Shown here: positions 26,635 through 34,641 of the stretch, one piece after another
How the letters are laid out: the number at the start of each line of letters is the position of its first letter
Position numbering within the stretch: the stretch's first letter is position 1
Assembly: GCA_029203105.1 (NCBI GenBank)
Contig: CP119318.1
Span: 4,664,501 to 4,728,500 of the forward strand
Direction of reading: 5' to 3'
Length of the DNA: 64,000 nt
Origin: Candidatus Kaistia colombiensis
GTDB taxonomy: Bacteria > Pseudomonadota > Alphaproteobacteria > Rhizobiales > Kaistiaceae
Translations under genes and position numbers: made by a program
Notes under the pieces: generated by a model
Databases searched by the model: none
Told to the model about the DNA's origin: nothing
What the model saw: only the letters and a program-made list of their open reading frames with translations

Positions 26635-28130
26635 ATTGCCCTCCTGAGATTGTCATAGCGGGCGCAGTCGGCGACCGGCTCATGGTTCAGCCGCAGGGCG
26701 TCCGGCGTCATGATCGTGACGGTGCGGACCGGTTCGCGCGCCCTGGCGAGAATGTTGAGGATCACGTCGGCGGAGTGGACGCCTTCGGCGAGCGCTTCCC
26801 CACAGGCGGCCTCGACGGCAGGCAGGCCATCGCTGAGAACCGCGGTCAGGATGCTGACCATTTGCCGCCCGCCATCCGGCACCGTGGCGAGCTTGCGGCG
26901 GACCCGTTCGAGGCTCGCCGGCAGGATCCAGTCCTTGAATGGCGCTCCGTTGCGCAATGCGCCGGGCTTCCTCGCCAGCACCGGGACATAGTGCCAGGGA
27001 TCGTAGATCGTCTGGTCTCGCCCAAAGCAGCGCGGATGCTCGCCGATGATCCGACCCTCCTGACGCAACTCGACGCGATCGGCATAGGCGCGGATCTCGG
27101 CGGGTCGCCCGACGGCGCTGGCGGCGACGGAGTAGCGATTGTTGTCAAAGCGCACGAGGCAGGTCTTCGACACCGAAGCCGGCACGGCATGGAAGCCGTC
27201 AAAGCAACCCCGATAGGGCACGAGACTTGGTCGCTCCTCCTCGAACATCTCCCAGACCGTCCTGTCGCGGAGTTCGGGATGGCGATGCGCCTTGGCGAAG
27301 GCAATCGCCCGGTCAAGCAGCCAGGCGTTCAGCTCGTCGTAGCTCTTCACCCGGAGCCGCGGCGTGAAGAAGCGTTCGCGCACGAGACCAACCTGGTTCT
27401 CGACCTGGCCTTTCTCCCAGCCTGACGCCGGCGTGCAGGCCACCGGATCGACCAGGTAATGGCCGCACATCTGGAGAAAGCGGCGATTGTAGAGTCGCTC
27501 CCTGCCGACGAAGATCGTCTCGACCGCCGTCTTCATGTTGTCGTAGATCCCGCGCGTGCAGGCACCTTTGAAGAAGGCAAATGCCCGGTCATGGGCGTCG
27601 AACACCATCTCCTGGCTCTCGCGCGGATAGGCCCTCACGAACAGCATCCGGGAATGACAGAGCCGGACATGGGCGACCTTTACCGTCACCGTCGTGCCGT
27701 TTATCAGCACGATCTCGTGGCTCCAGTCGAACTGGTAGGCCTCGCCCGGCGCGAAGCTCAGCGGCACGAAGGCGGCAGCCGACAGCGACACCTGTTCGCG
27801 CTGCCAGCCTCGGGCATATCGGCGGACGGCATCGTAGCCGCCTTCGTATCCGAGCCCACGCAGCTCCTCGAAAATCCGGATCAGCGTCAACCGCTCGCGG
27901 GCGGAGCGTCCCTCATTGGCAGCAAGGATCCGGTCAAGCTCTGGCTTCCAGGCGCCGAGCTTCGGCATCGGCTGCACCGAGCGCTCATAATCAAACGCTG
28001 TCTCATTCGACCGCAGAACCTTGCGAACCGTGTTCCTCGACACGTGCAGCTCGCGGACGATCTCCTTGATGGTCCGACCTCGCACAAAAAACTCACGTCG
28101 GATCCGCGCAACCGTGTCCACGCCCTTCAT
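26631..28130 (-). CDS. istA: IS21-family transposase IstA
   Basis: 499 residues. An N-terminal helix-turn-helix (TIKEIVRELHVSRNTVRKVL) is followed by a DDE integrase core (AYQFDWSHE, then IYDNMKTAVE and WEKGQVENQVG). The C-terminal beta domain contains RFDNNRYSV. The gene is intact, so the element may still be active. Confidence 0.95.
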   Translation of the reverse strand: MKGVDTVARIRREFFVRGRTIKEIVRELHVSRNTVRKVLRSNETAFDYERSVQPMPKLGAWKPELDRILAANEGRSARERLTLIRIFEELRGLGYEGGYDAVRRYARGWQREQVSLSAAAFVPLSFAPGEAYQFDWSHEIVLINGTTVTVKVAHVRLCHSRMLFVRAYPRESQEMVFDAHDRAFAFFKGACTRGIYDNMKTAVETIFVGRERLYNRRFLQMCGHYLVDPVACTPASGWEKGQVENQVGLVRERFFTPRLRVKSYDELNAWLLDRAIAFAKAHRHPELRDRTVWEMFEEERPSLVPYRGCFDGFHAVPASVSKTCLVRFDNNRYSVAASAVGRPAEIRAYADRVELRQEGRIIGEHPRCFGRDQTIYDPWHYVPVLARKPGALRNGAPFKDWILPASLERVRRKLATVPDGGRQMVSILTAVLSDGLPAVEAACGEALAEGVHSADVILNILARAREPVRTVTIMTPDALRLNHEPVADCARYDNLRRAI

Positions 28131-28246
28131 CCCCGCCCGCCTGTCCTCGAAAGGAAAGAGACGGACTGTTCAGCTCGATCACATGGGGGTCAATTTTGGA
28201 CGCCGATACCCCCGGATATGGGGTCAACTTTGCACGCCGAATGACA

Positions 28247-28479
28247 GCCTTCAGGCCGCTCTCGCTCTGGACCTTCGATGTTCGGCGCTCCTCCGCCTTG
28301 AGGAAGGCCACATATCCGCCGACCACCCCCCGAAGGGTGTTCTGGCCCTTCGAATTCTTCTTGATCCAGCCATCGACGGTCCGCTGCCGGACCCGCTCCG
28401 GCGTGATGCCGATCAGCGCCGACGCCGCGCTGGCCGACACAACCATGTCGCCGAGCGCTGGCTTTTTGGTCGCGACCAT
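28247..28479 (-). pseudogene. Terminase small subunit (Nu1-like), 5' part cut by IS21 element
   Basis: From the ATG at 28479 (GGAAGG upstream): MVATKKPALGDMVVSASAAS, then ALIGITPERVRQRTVDGWIK, ending SESGLKA at the IS. The ITPERVRQRTVDGWI segment is the winged-helix DNA-binding motif of Nu1-type small subunits, which recognise the packaging site. With the IS present the frame runs on into IS sequence. Confidence 0.85.
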
Positions 28480-28884
28480 AGTCCGGTGGCCTTCCATTAG
28501 TGGTGATGCGTCATGCAGCTCCTGCGGCGACCGCTGACGGCGCCCGCTCATTTCCGGCCACCTGGTGCCTGGACACGACGGCATCGCCGTCAGCAGCGCC
28601 CGGAGGCAAGCAAAACGCGAATTTCGATGGGCGAGATACGCTCAAATACCACGCTGCCGCCGCCGGGCGGGCCTGCCCCCCCTTGGAAGTACCTTCGCGG
28701 GGGTAGGAGCGTTGCCGGATTGCAACAGCGGGGCCCGGAGAACAGGAGGGGCTCCGAGCGGTTTGGCTCGGTCGGGGCGGTAGGACGCCGGTCGCGGCCA
28801 GGGCTGGCGGGCGCGGCGGAAGTCTTGGCTCGTGGCAATGGCAGGTGATGCAGGCGGCGCAGGTGCGGCCAGTGGCCTGTCGCC
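28480..28884. other. Intergenic region upstream of terminase; possible packaging site
   Basis: About 400 bp without a convincing gene. It has G/C runs and a short CCGCCGGGCGGG element near 28,661. In lambda-like phages the cos or pac site lies just upstream of the small terminase gene, so this is where to look. I cannot identify a cleavage site from the sequence. Confidence 0.25.
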
Positions 28885-29112
28885 TCACATCTTGGGCGGT
28901 GGCGGCGGTCGCAGCATCTTGGGCTCTCCCGCGACCTTGCTCCATGCATTGCGAGCTTCGTGCTCGGGCCATTCCGAAAGGGCAATGAACGGCCCAGAAA
29001 CGCCGCATCGGCAACGCATCTGGGGTCCCTTGAACAGGCTGAACTTGTACTCCGGCTGCTTGCCGCAGTTGGGGCAGTCTGCGATGGGCAGGAAAGGTCG
29101 ATAGATGCCCAA
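28885..29112 (-). CDS. Small zinc-ribbon protein, Lar-like
   Basis: 75 residues with two Cys pairs (DCPNCGKQPEY and RCRCGVSGP) and a C-terminal SEWPEHEARNAWSKVA. This layout resembles Lar-family restriction-alleviation proteins and other phage zinc ribbons with an EA-x2-AW ending. It could protect phage DNA from type I restriction; that is inference from the family. It is 3 bases downstream of the Z-like gene. Confidence 0.6.
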   Translation of the reverse strand: MGIYRPFLPIADCPNCGKQPEYKFSLFKGPQMRCRCGVSGPFIALSEWPEHEARNAWSKVAGEPKMLRPPPPPKM

Positions 29113-29115
29113 GGT

Positions 29116-29742
29116 TCAGGCTCCTGGCATTAGCGCGGCGAGGCGCTTGCGGATCGACGGTTCGATGATCGTTGCTATTCCGGTTCGAAATGCTGCCAGC
29201 GATTGGTCATAATTGAGCTCCTTCGAGACGGCTGGGCCGAAGAGCTGACGCATGCCACCCTTGCCCCCGCCTCGGATCGCTCTCGGTCCTCTGGGACCGA
29301 CGAAGGATCGCTGGAAGGCGTGGGCGCTGCCCCAGAGCATGGCGGTCACCGCTGCCTCGGGCGTGTCTTGGATCTTGCCGAACTTGCCGGCGGCGTCGCG
29401 CGACTGGAGCCGCCAGTGCTCCCTCGGGCTCCAGCGGACCAACGCTCGCTTCGACCGGCTCATGCGGACGGGGAAGGCGTTGATCGGCAGGCCGCGACCG
29501 TTGCCGAAGATCGTGAAGCTCAGGTTGCCGCGATCGAGCTTCGACGGCGTCCGGGTGATGATTGGCGAGAGGCCCTTTGTGCCCATCTGCTTCTTCAGTG
29601 CGGCGCGGACCTGGGTCCGGAGCTTCAAGCCACCATCGCTGAGGCCGTTCTCGAACTCGCGCTTCGCCTTGGTCGGCATCTCACGAAAGGCACGCTCCCA
29701 AGCGGCCAGAGCGTTGCCCTTGATCTCGATGTCGATTTCCAT
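29116..29742 (-). CDS. Phage minor tail protein Z-like / neck protein
   Basis: 208 residues (MEIDIEIKGNALAAWERAFR). The start (helix, REMPTKAKREFENGLSDGG, LKLRTQVRAALKKQMGTKG) resembles the prophage minor tail protein Z / HK97 gp10-like group. Its place upstream of the terminase is unusual for a neck protein. Assignment is tentative. Confidence 0.5.
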   Translation of the reverse strand: MEIDIEIKGNALAAWERAFREMPTKAKREFENGLSDGGLKLRTQVRAALKKQMGTKGLSPIITRTPSKLDRGNLSFTIFGNGRGLPINAFPVRMSRSKRALVRWSPREHWRLQSRDAAGKFGKIQDTPEAAVTAMLWGSAHAFQRSFVGPRGPRAIRGGGKGGMRQLFGPAVSKELNYDQSLAAFRTGIATIIEPSIRKRLAALMPGA

Positions 29743-29998
29743 GGGCTAGCCATTTCGGTGGAGAAATTCGGATTCTGGAAAGCCGCACCGGAACCGTTGT
29801 CAGGAACCTTTCGGCTCGCATGCGGGATCTTGAAGACCTCAGAGGGGTGCTGGATCGGCTGTCTGATAGAACAGCCCATGGGCTTCAGCGGCGGTGCGCG
29901 TAGGAAGGTTCAGGACCGTGTCGGCTTCCATCCCATCGTCGGACATCCCACAGACGTGTAGGCCGACCGCGCGCACGGCGCGTAGCTCGCTTGTGACA
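29743..29998. other. Short interval with a possible broken small gene
   Basis: Minus-strand codons ending LPTRTAAEAHGLFYQTADPA look protein-like but have no good start in frame. They may be the end of a frameshifted continuation of the gene at 30,202. Otherwise nothing is seen. Confidence 0.25.
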
Positions 29999-30202
29999 TC
30001 ATCCGCCCGCTTTCGATCTGGGCGAACGCACGAACTCCGGCAGCTCGGCTGGCACGTCGGCGCATCCCCGGAATACGATCTGGTCCGCGATCGGCTGCGC
30101 CTCGTACTCCGACCAGCGCACACCGAGCGCGCGCATGCAATCGAAGGCGCTCCGATGCTCTCCCGCAACATGGGCACCGATCAGGTCATAGATCAGGATC
30201 AT
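29999..30202 (-). CDS. Small phage protein of unknown function
   Basis: 67 residues starting MILIYDLIGAHVAGEHRSAF. Codon usage looks genuine in the first part. No family is recognised. It lies in the leftward transcript before the Z-like gene. Confidence 0.4.
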   Translation of the reverse strand: MILIYDLIGAHVAGEHRSAFDCMRALGVRWSEYEAQPIADQIVFRGCADVPAELPEFVRSPRSKAGG

Positions 30203-30559
30203 GGTGGCACCTCTCAACTATCCGGATGGACGCCCCGCAACTCGGGCGCGCCGAGCGCGCATCCTTTAGCACGGCGCGAGCGGATGGCTAAGGTCGCGGC
30301 GACGATCTGCAACCGCGCTGAGTCGACCGGCGAATGCCTGCACTTTGAGTGCCGATGATAGCCGCGGATGATGTGACCAGATGCGAAGAGGCTGGCGAGA
30401 TGAGGTGGATCATCCGGTTCGCGCTGGAGCCACATCAGGCCATATCCAGTTTCATTCGAATATTTTCAGTCGAGTTTCAACAACGCAGCAGCATCTTAGC
30501 CTCGACATATTTCAATATTGCCGACAATCTGCTGTCGCTAACTGACTTGCGAGGAGACC
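30203..30559. other. Interval between divergent small genes
   Basis: No strong gene. A 24-codon plus-strand frame at 30,284-30,358 encodes MAKVAATICNRAESTGECLH with Cys spacing C-x8-C-x4-C, possibly a tiny Cys-rich peptide. From about 30,430 the DNA becomes AT-rich and probably contains the promoter of the gene at 30,560. Confidence 0.25.
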
Positions 30560-30787
30560 ATGTCGAAAGATGAATCACCGCCCTCCCGACAAGGGCAAGA
30601 ATTTACCGAAGAAAGCATAACAAACAGAATATATGAAGGCCTACTGATTCAAAATTACGTCCAATTAAAGAAACAAGTAGACGATCTAGACCATAGAATA
30701 GCAAAACTCGACGATTTATTTACAGTCTTACTCTTCGCCGTCATTGGACTCGTGCTCGTTTGGGCCTTACACGAGCTACTGAGATAG
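30560..30787 (+). CDS. Tail-anchored small membrane protein (AT-rich moron)
   Basis: 75 residues: a polar N-terminus, a predicted coiled coil (LIQNYVQLKKQVDDLDHRIA, about residues 29-50) and a C-terminal membrane helix (DLFTVLLFAVIGLVLVWAL). A GAGGAGA site precedes the ATG. The gene is on the opposite strand to its neighbours and clearly lower in GC, which suggests separate acquisition. No family is recognised; topology suggests a membrane-attached sensor or exclusion-type protein, which is speculation. Confidence 0.6.
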   Translation: MSKDESPPSRQGQEFTEESITNRIYEGLLIQNYVQLKKQVDDLDHRIAKLDDLFTVLLFAVIGLVLVWALHELLR

Positions 30788-30887
30788 TAGCGACGCCGGC
30801 TTTATACCACGTGCGAGCTCGATTCCAATGGTGGCTGAGACGGCGGCGGCGGACTGGTCCGGCCGCGAGGCTTTCGACAGTCGCCTC

Positions 30888-31145
30888 CTATGTCGCCAGC
30901 CCATTCGCCACAGTCAGCCGGCCTGCAGCAATCTGCGCGCGGCGGCGAGCGCATTCCTGCTTGCCGTGCGCTGCGTACTTGGTGCCCGTCCTCGGGAGCC
31001 GGCGGCGCCGGTTCGGCGTCACCTGAGGGACCGACGGCAGGCCACGCACGACCACCGGGGGCGTCACCACCGATGCGACGGCACCACCAGCGAAGATCGA
31101 GGCGAGCGCGGCCATGCCGAGGCCCATGAAAGAGCGGCGGAACAT
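30888..31145 (-). CDS. Small exported protein
   Basis: 85 residues. Residues 1-25 form a signal peptide (MFRRSFMGLGMAALASIFAG then AVAS). The rest is short, basic and Pro/Arg-rich (VTPNRRRRLPRTGTKYAA). No family is recognised. Confidence 0.45.
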   Translation of the reverse strand: MFRRSFMGLGMAALASIFAGGAVASVVTPPVVVRGLPSVPQVTPNRRRRLPRTGTKYAAHGKQECARRRAQIAAGRLTVANGLAT

Positions 31146-31234
31146 GCGGGTCTCCGGGGTTGAATGATCGATTGCCGGTCTTTCCCGGCTGCCAGACCTC
31201 TCCCAACCCGGGGGAGCACTCCCTTAAGCCCGAA

Positions 31235-31300
31235 GGCTCGTCGCGGACTCGAACCGCGTCTTTCACCTGATCTCGGTCAACGAGCCGGATTCGAACCGGC
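31235..31300 (-). ncRNA. Two tRNA T-arm-like hairpins; one forms an acceptor/T-arm minihelix
   Basis: On the minus strand GCCGG-TTCGAAT-CCGGC (31,300-31,284) and CGCGG-TTCGAGT-CCGCG (31,258-31,242) both have 5-bp stems and canonical 7-nt T-loops. The second is flanked by GGCTCGT (31,286-31,280) and ACGAGCC (31,241-31,235), a perfect 7-bp acceptor-like helix, but only 21 nt separate the 5' strand from the T-arm. No D or anticodon arm fits. It is either a decayed phage tRNA pair or a tRNA-like RNA. Confidence 0.4.
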
Positions 31301-31394
31301 CTGCCTTCGTGGCGAGCAACTGGGGCCGCCGTCTAAATTGGTGGCCGGGAGGTTCGCCCTCACCGGCCGGCGCCCCAAGCGGGGGCTTGAACTG

Positions 31395-32009
31395 TCACGT
31401 CGCAGGCTGCTCGTATCGGGCGAGGATCTTGCGGCGCCGCTCTGCTTGCTGCTCGGCCCAGGTCATATCCCGGGCCTCGGGAACATCGATCGGCCTGGCG
31501 TCGTCTTCCATGAAGGATCGTGGCGACGCAGAAATCGACAGGCTATCGATTTGCCCCCCTCCTATGCCCTCATGTTGTGCCACCCGTCCATAGTCGGGGT
31601 AGCGCAAGTTTATCGAGGCCTTACAAAGACTTAGCGCAACCCTCTCGTGGATAAGGTCGGTCAGGCGATAAGCCGACCTGCGCGGAACCCGGTTTTTCCG
31701 GCACCAACCGGCGAACGAGCGCTTTCCAGCCTCGCAGGATGCCCGAGCCCATACAATCTGACGAGCGCGATCCTCGTCGACGAGCGCGTTGACCCAAGCC
31801 CGCGCCTCATCTGCCCGAGAAATAGCCGCGGCGTCGGGGATGTAGCGAACCTGCACCTGGCCATAACCGTAGGCGTCCTTGTGCTCGTAGGCGTAGACCG
31901 GCCACAGGCTGCGGACCTTTCCGGGGCCGACCCGGTCAACGACAATGTGCGCCATGGTATCGGCGGCTTCGACGAGGCGCTCGCGGACAATCATTGCGGT
32001 CCAGGTCAT
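31395..32009 (-). CDS. DUF6362-like phage protein
   Basis: 204 residues (MTWTAMIVRERLVEAADTMA). The N-terminal W-T-x2-x-V-x-E-R-L-x-E-A-A pattern and LWPVYAYEHKD match DUF6362 proteins, which are found near the terminase/replication junction in alphaproteobacterial prophages. The C-terminus has an HTH-like GWCRKNRVPRRSAYRLTDLI and ends with a basic helix. Function unknown; DNA binding is possible. Confidence 0.6.
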   Translation of the reverse strand: MTWTAMIVRERLVEAADTMAHIVVDRVGPGKVRSLWPVYAYEHKDAYGYGQVQVRYIPDAAAISRADEARAWVNALVDEDRARQIVWARASCEAGKRSFAGWCRKNRVPRRSAYRLTDLIHERVALSLCKASINLRYPDYGRVAQHEGIGGGQIDSLSISASPRSFMEDDARPIDVPEARDMTWAEQQAERRRKILARYEQPAT

Positions 32010-32419
32010 AGGAGGCTCCCTTGCTGCTCTGGGGTCAGGGCATCGCGAAGAGCCATGACGAGGAGAGTGTAGATCCGGCTGCGCTTGGAGAACCGGCGAC
32101 CGGTCATGGCCTGCCGGCGGATCTCAGCGAGCTCGATCGTGTCGAACGCGCCCATGAACTCGCCGGCGCGCGCGTCGGCCCATTCGGGGAAGTCGAGAAC
32201 GATGTCGGATACCGCCAGGATCGTTTCGGACCAGAGTTCGGCGGTATTGTTCCGGGACCAGAGAATGGCCTTCAGCACGAAGATGAGGTGGTTCTCGCCG
32301 TGCTTGAGGACGATCCGGCGCATGACCTGGCGAGCATGGGTCTGCCGAGGCCGCCGCCGCTTCCGATACGGGACGATCTTGATGCCGAGCTGATCGCAGA
32401 GACGATCGATCTTCGACAA
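32006..32419 (-). CDS. Phage protein of unknown function
   Basis: 137 residues if the TTG at 32419 is the start, one base after the preceding stop. It begins with a basic segment (IKIVPYRKRRRPRQTHARQV) and contains HLIFVLKAILWSRNNTAELW. It overlaps the next gene by 4 bases. No family is recognised; it sits in the replication operon. Confidence 0.5.
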   Translation of the reverse strand: MSKIDRLCDQLGIKIVPYRKRRRPRQTHARQVMRRIVLKHGENHLIFVLKAILWSRNNTAELWSETILAVSDIVLDFPEWADARAGEFMGAFDTIELAEIRRQAMTGRRFSKRSRIYTLLVMALRDALTPEQQGSLL

Positions 32420-32420
32420 A

Positions 32421-32597
32421 TCAGCGCGCCCCCAGCTTCTCGATCTTGTGGGCGATATCGATGGCGGCCTTGAGCTTGGCGGCGGCGGCCCGATCGACCG
32501 CGCCGGCACGGTTACGGCTGGCGGCATAGTCCCGCGCGATCCGGGCGCAGTCGGCGATCGCCTGCTTCCTGGCGGCGTCCATGGCGGCGTGTACCAT
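32421..32597 (-). CDS. Small helical phage protein
   Basis: 58 residues from the ATG at 32597 (MVHAAMDAARKQAIADCARI). A TTG at 32621 overlapping the helicase stop is the alternative start. The product is almost entirely Ala/Lys/Arg helix. Unknown function; co-transcribed with the helicase. Confidence 0.5.
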   Translation of the reverse strand: MVHAAMDAARKQAIADCARIARDYAASRNRAGAVDRAAAAKLKAAIDIAHKIEKLGAR

Positions 32598-32617
32598 TTC
32601 GGGGCTGGTCACGACCT

Positions 32618-34006
32618 TCAAAGCATCGATCCTTGCTCTCGCCAGTCGTCGGTCAGCGAGGCGAAGCGCGTAAACCGGGCCTCGCGCTTGATGATCTTGC
32701 GGACACCGCCCTCGGCGAACCGGGCCTTGAGCCCAACCAGTTCTGCCTTGCCCTTCACATGCTCGCGGCGGGCCTCGATCTCGTCTTTGCGAGCGCCGGT
32801 CCGAGCATTGGAGAGCATGTGGTCGATCCACTGCTCCTCGACATAGAGCGCAATTAGGCCGTCCAGGTTCTCGAGCGCGCCGGCGCCGCCATAGGCATCC
32901 CCGCGAACCGGCCGGGGATTGTCCCTGCCCTGCCCGTCGCTGTTCCGTTGCATCAGCAGGATGCCGGCGTTCTCCGTCTCCTGCATGAGCGCCTTGAGGT
33001 CGCCGTAGACCTGGTTGACGCCCTCGGCGAGCATGGTGCGGCGGTCGGTGAAGCTGATGCGCTTGGCGTGGTCGATGATGATCAGGCCGCGCCCATGCTT
33101 CCGGTTGAACGCCCTCACCCACATGGAGATCTCGGCCGTGGTCGGCCGGCCCATCTTGCGGACCTCGAAGGGCTTCCCACGCATGGAGTTCAGGACGGTG
33201 ATGACCGAGCCGACTTCGTTGTCGCTGGCGCGGCCCTTGCGCAGATCGTTGGACTGCACCGACGCGCGCTGCGAGGCGATCTGCTTGTAAACCTCCTCCG
33301 GCTTCTGGTCGCCCGAGAGGAACAGGACCGGATATCCGGCCTCCATGGCGTGATAGGCCTGCTGGAGCGCGAAGCTGGTCTTGCCGCCGCCGGAGTCTGC
33401 GAGGAGGCCAACCAGCCAACCGAATTCCAGATCGTCGCCCAGCACCTGCTGCGCCTCGCCAATGAACCATGGCACGGCCTCGCTCTTCTGCCGCTGGTGC
33501 GCGAGGCTGACCTCCTCGATTGCCCGGGCCGCCGCGTCGCCTTCATCAGCCGGCCGGCCCTTGCCGATCGCCTCTGCGAACTGCTTCTCGCACTCGGCGA
33601 TCAGTTCCTCCGTCTTGGCACCCGGCTGGGACAGCGAGGCCCATTCGTGGATCCGCTCGGCGGCCAGGACCAGGCCACGGCGCACGGCGGCGTCCTTTAC
33701 GGCCGAGGCGAGATCCACGATGGCATAGGGCATCGGGAACTCAGCGAAGAGCCGAACGACGTACCGCATGCCGGAGAGTTCTCCGACCTGAAGGTCATCC
33801 GAGACCGCGCCCTTCATGGTCACAGGGTTCGCGACCTGGCCGGCGCCGATCATGTCGCCGATGACCTTGAACAGATGACGGTGCACCGGCTCGAGGAAAT
33901 CGTCGGCCGTCAGGAACGAGGACACCCGGTCGAAGCACGCGTTCTGGGAGAGGATCGAGCCGATGACGTGCTGCTCGGCCTCAAGGTTCTGCGGCAGGCC
34001 GTTCAC
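32618..34006 (-). CDS. DnaB-like replicative helicase
   Basis: 462 residues. An N-terminal DnaB helical domain (NLEAEQHVIGSILSQNACFD) is followed by a RecA-like core with Walker A ADSGGGKTS at about 203-211 and Walker B RGLIIIDHAKRISF. A QRNSDGQGRDNPRPVRGDA segment corresponds to motif H3/H4. It probably drives phage DNA replication. Stop and start overlap the neighbours, so it is within the leftward replication operon. Confidence 0.9.
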   Translation of the reverse strand: MNGLPQNLEAEQHVIGSILSQNACFDRVSSFLTADDFLEPVHRHLFKVIGDMIGAGQVANPVTMKGAVSDDLQVGELSGMRYVVRLFAEFPMPYAIVDLASAVKDAAVRRGLVLAAERIHEWASLSQPGAKTEELIAECEKQFAEAIGKGRPADEGDAAARAIEEVSLAHQRQKSEAVPWFIGEAQQVLGDDLEFGWLVGLLADSGGGKTSFALQQAYHAMEAGYPVLFLSGDQKPEEVYKQIASQRASVQSNDLRKGRASDNEVGSVITVLNSMRGKPFEVRKMGRPTTAEISMWVRAFNRKHGRGLIIIDHAKRISFTDRRTMLAEGVNQVYGDLKALMQETENAGILLMQRNSDGQGRDNPRPVRGDAYGGAGALENLDGLIALYVEEQWIDHMLSNARTGARKDEIEARREHVKGKAELVGLKARFAEGGVRKIIKREARFTRFASLTDDWREQGSML

Positions 34007-34641
34007 GCTGCGACCCTCCGGGTGGCCAGCATCTTGCGGACGTCCATCGAATCGCCGTGCTGGATGGCTGCATAGACCGCGATGCCGACGGAATCGGACT
34101 GGTCGCTGTTCTTGACGATGAAGCCGTAGCGGAGACCGAGGTCAGCCGCCCATTTGCGCACCTCGCGCTTGGCCCAGCCGTTCTTCTCCTTCTCCGGCGT
34201 GCCGCGCGGCGCGAAGGCCCGGCCAATACAGAGCACCCGCCATTTCGAGACGTTGACCAGCACGGCCCGGATCTTGAATCGGTGCAGCATCACCAGGGCG
34301 CCGCCGGACATCGCCGGCAGCACGAGCATGGTGTGAGGGTTGGACGCCAGTTCCTCGACGGTGCGGCTGGCGAACATGCCGTCACTGATCACCTTCTTGC
34401 GCTTTGGCAGGGCGCGCAGCGGCTCTTCCACGCCGGCGAGATCGATCTTGATGCCGCGGGCGCGAAAGCCGGTCAGCAGCTCGTAGAGATGATCGGAGAG
34501 CGCGCGGACGTTGTCGTCGTAGTCCTCCCCGCGACATGTGAACGATCCGCAGGTGATCCGCGGCGGCCGGCCCTCGCCCATCTCTTCGATGAGCGTCCAG
34601 CCGGTGTTGGCGGATGAGAGATCGAGACCGAGAAAGTTCAT
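34003..34641 (-). CDS. RuvC-like Holliday junction resolvase of phage type
   Basis: 212 residues from the ATG at 34641. FLGLDLSSANTGWTLI is the first RNase H-like strand with the catalytic Asp. GVEEP (Glu), and a late SDQSDSVGIAVYAA (Asp pair) complete the acidic set. Phage RuvC-like enzymes cut branched DNA before packaging. It overlaps the genes on both sides by 4 bases. Confidence 0.82.
   Translation of the reverse strand: MNFLGLDLSSANTGWTLIEEMGEGRPPRITCGSFTCRGEDYDDNVRALSDHLYELLTGFRARGIKIDLAGVEEPLRALPKRKKVISDGMFASRTVEELASNPHTMLVLPAMSGGALVMLHRFKIRAVLVNVSKWRVLCIGRAFAPRGTPEKEKNGWAKREVRKWAADLGLRYGFIVKNSDQSDSVGIAVYAAIQHGDSMDVRKMLATRRVAA

Larger units (their letters stand above)
25763..28246 (-). 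mobile_element. IS21-family insertion sequence, complete (2,484 bp)
   Basis: It contains istA and istB and is bounded by TGTCA...TGACA ends. Each end carries two copies of a ~20-bp motif of the type CGGCGT-n-CAAAnnTGACCCC: 25,770-25,789 and 25,794-25,813 on the left, 28,186-28,205 and 28,220-28,239 (inverted) on the right. Multiple terminal repeats are typical of IS21-type transposase binding sites. A 20-bp perfect inverted repeat at 25,831-25,850 and 25,866-25,885 lies beyond istB. A 7-bp target duplication flanks the element. Confidence 0.95.

Noticed and set aside
31235..31400. Complete tRNA genes at the T-arm pair
   Set aside because: No D or anticodon arms of correct size can be placed for either T-arm.
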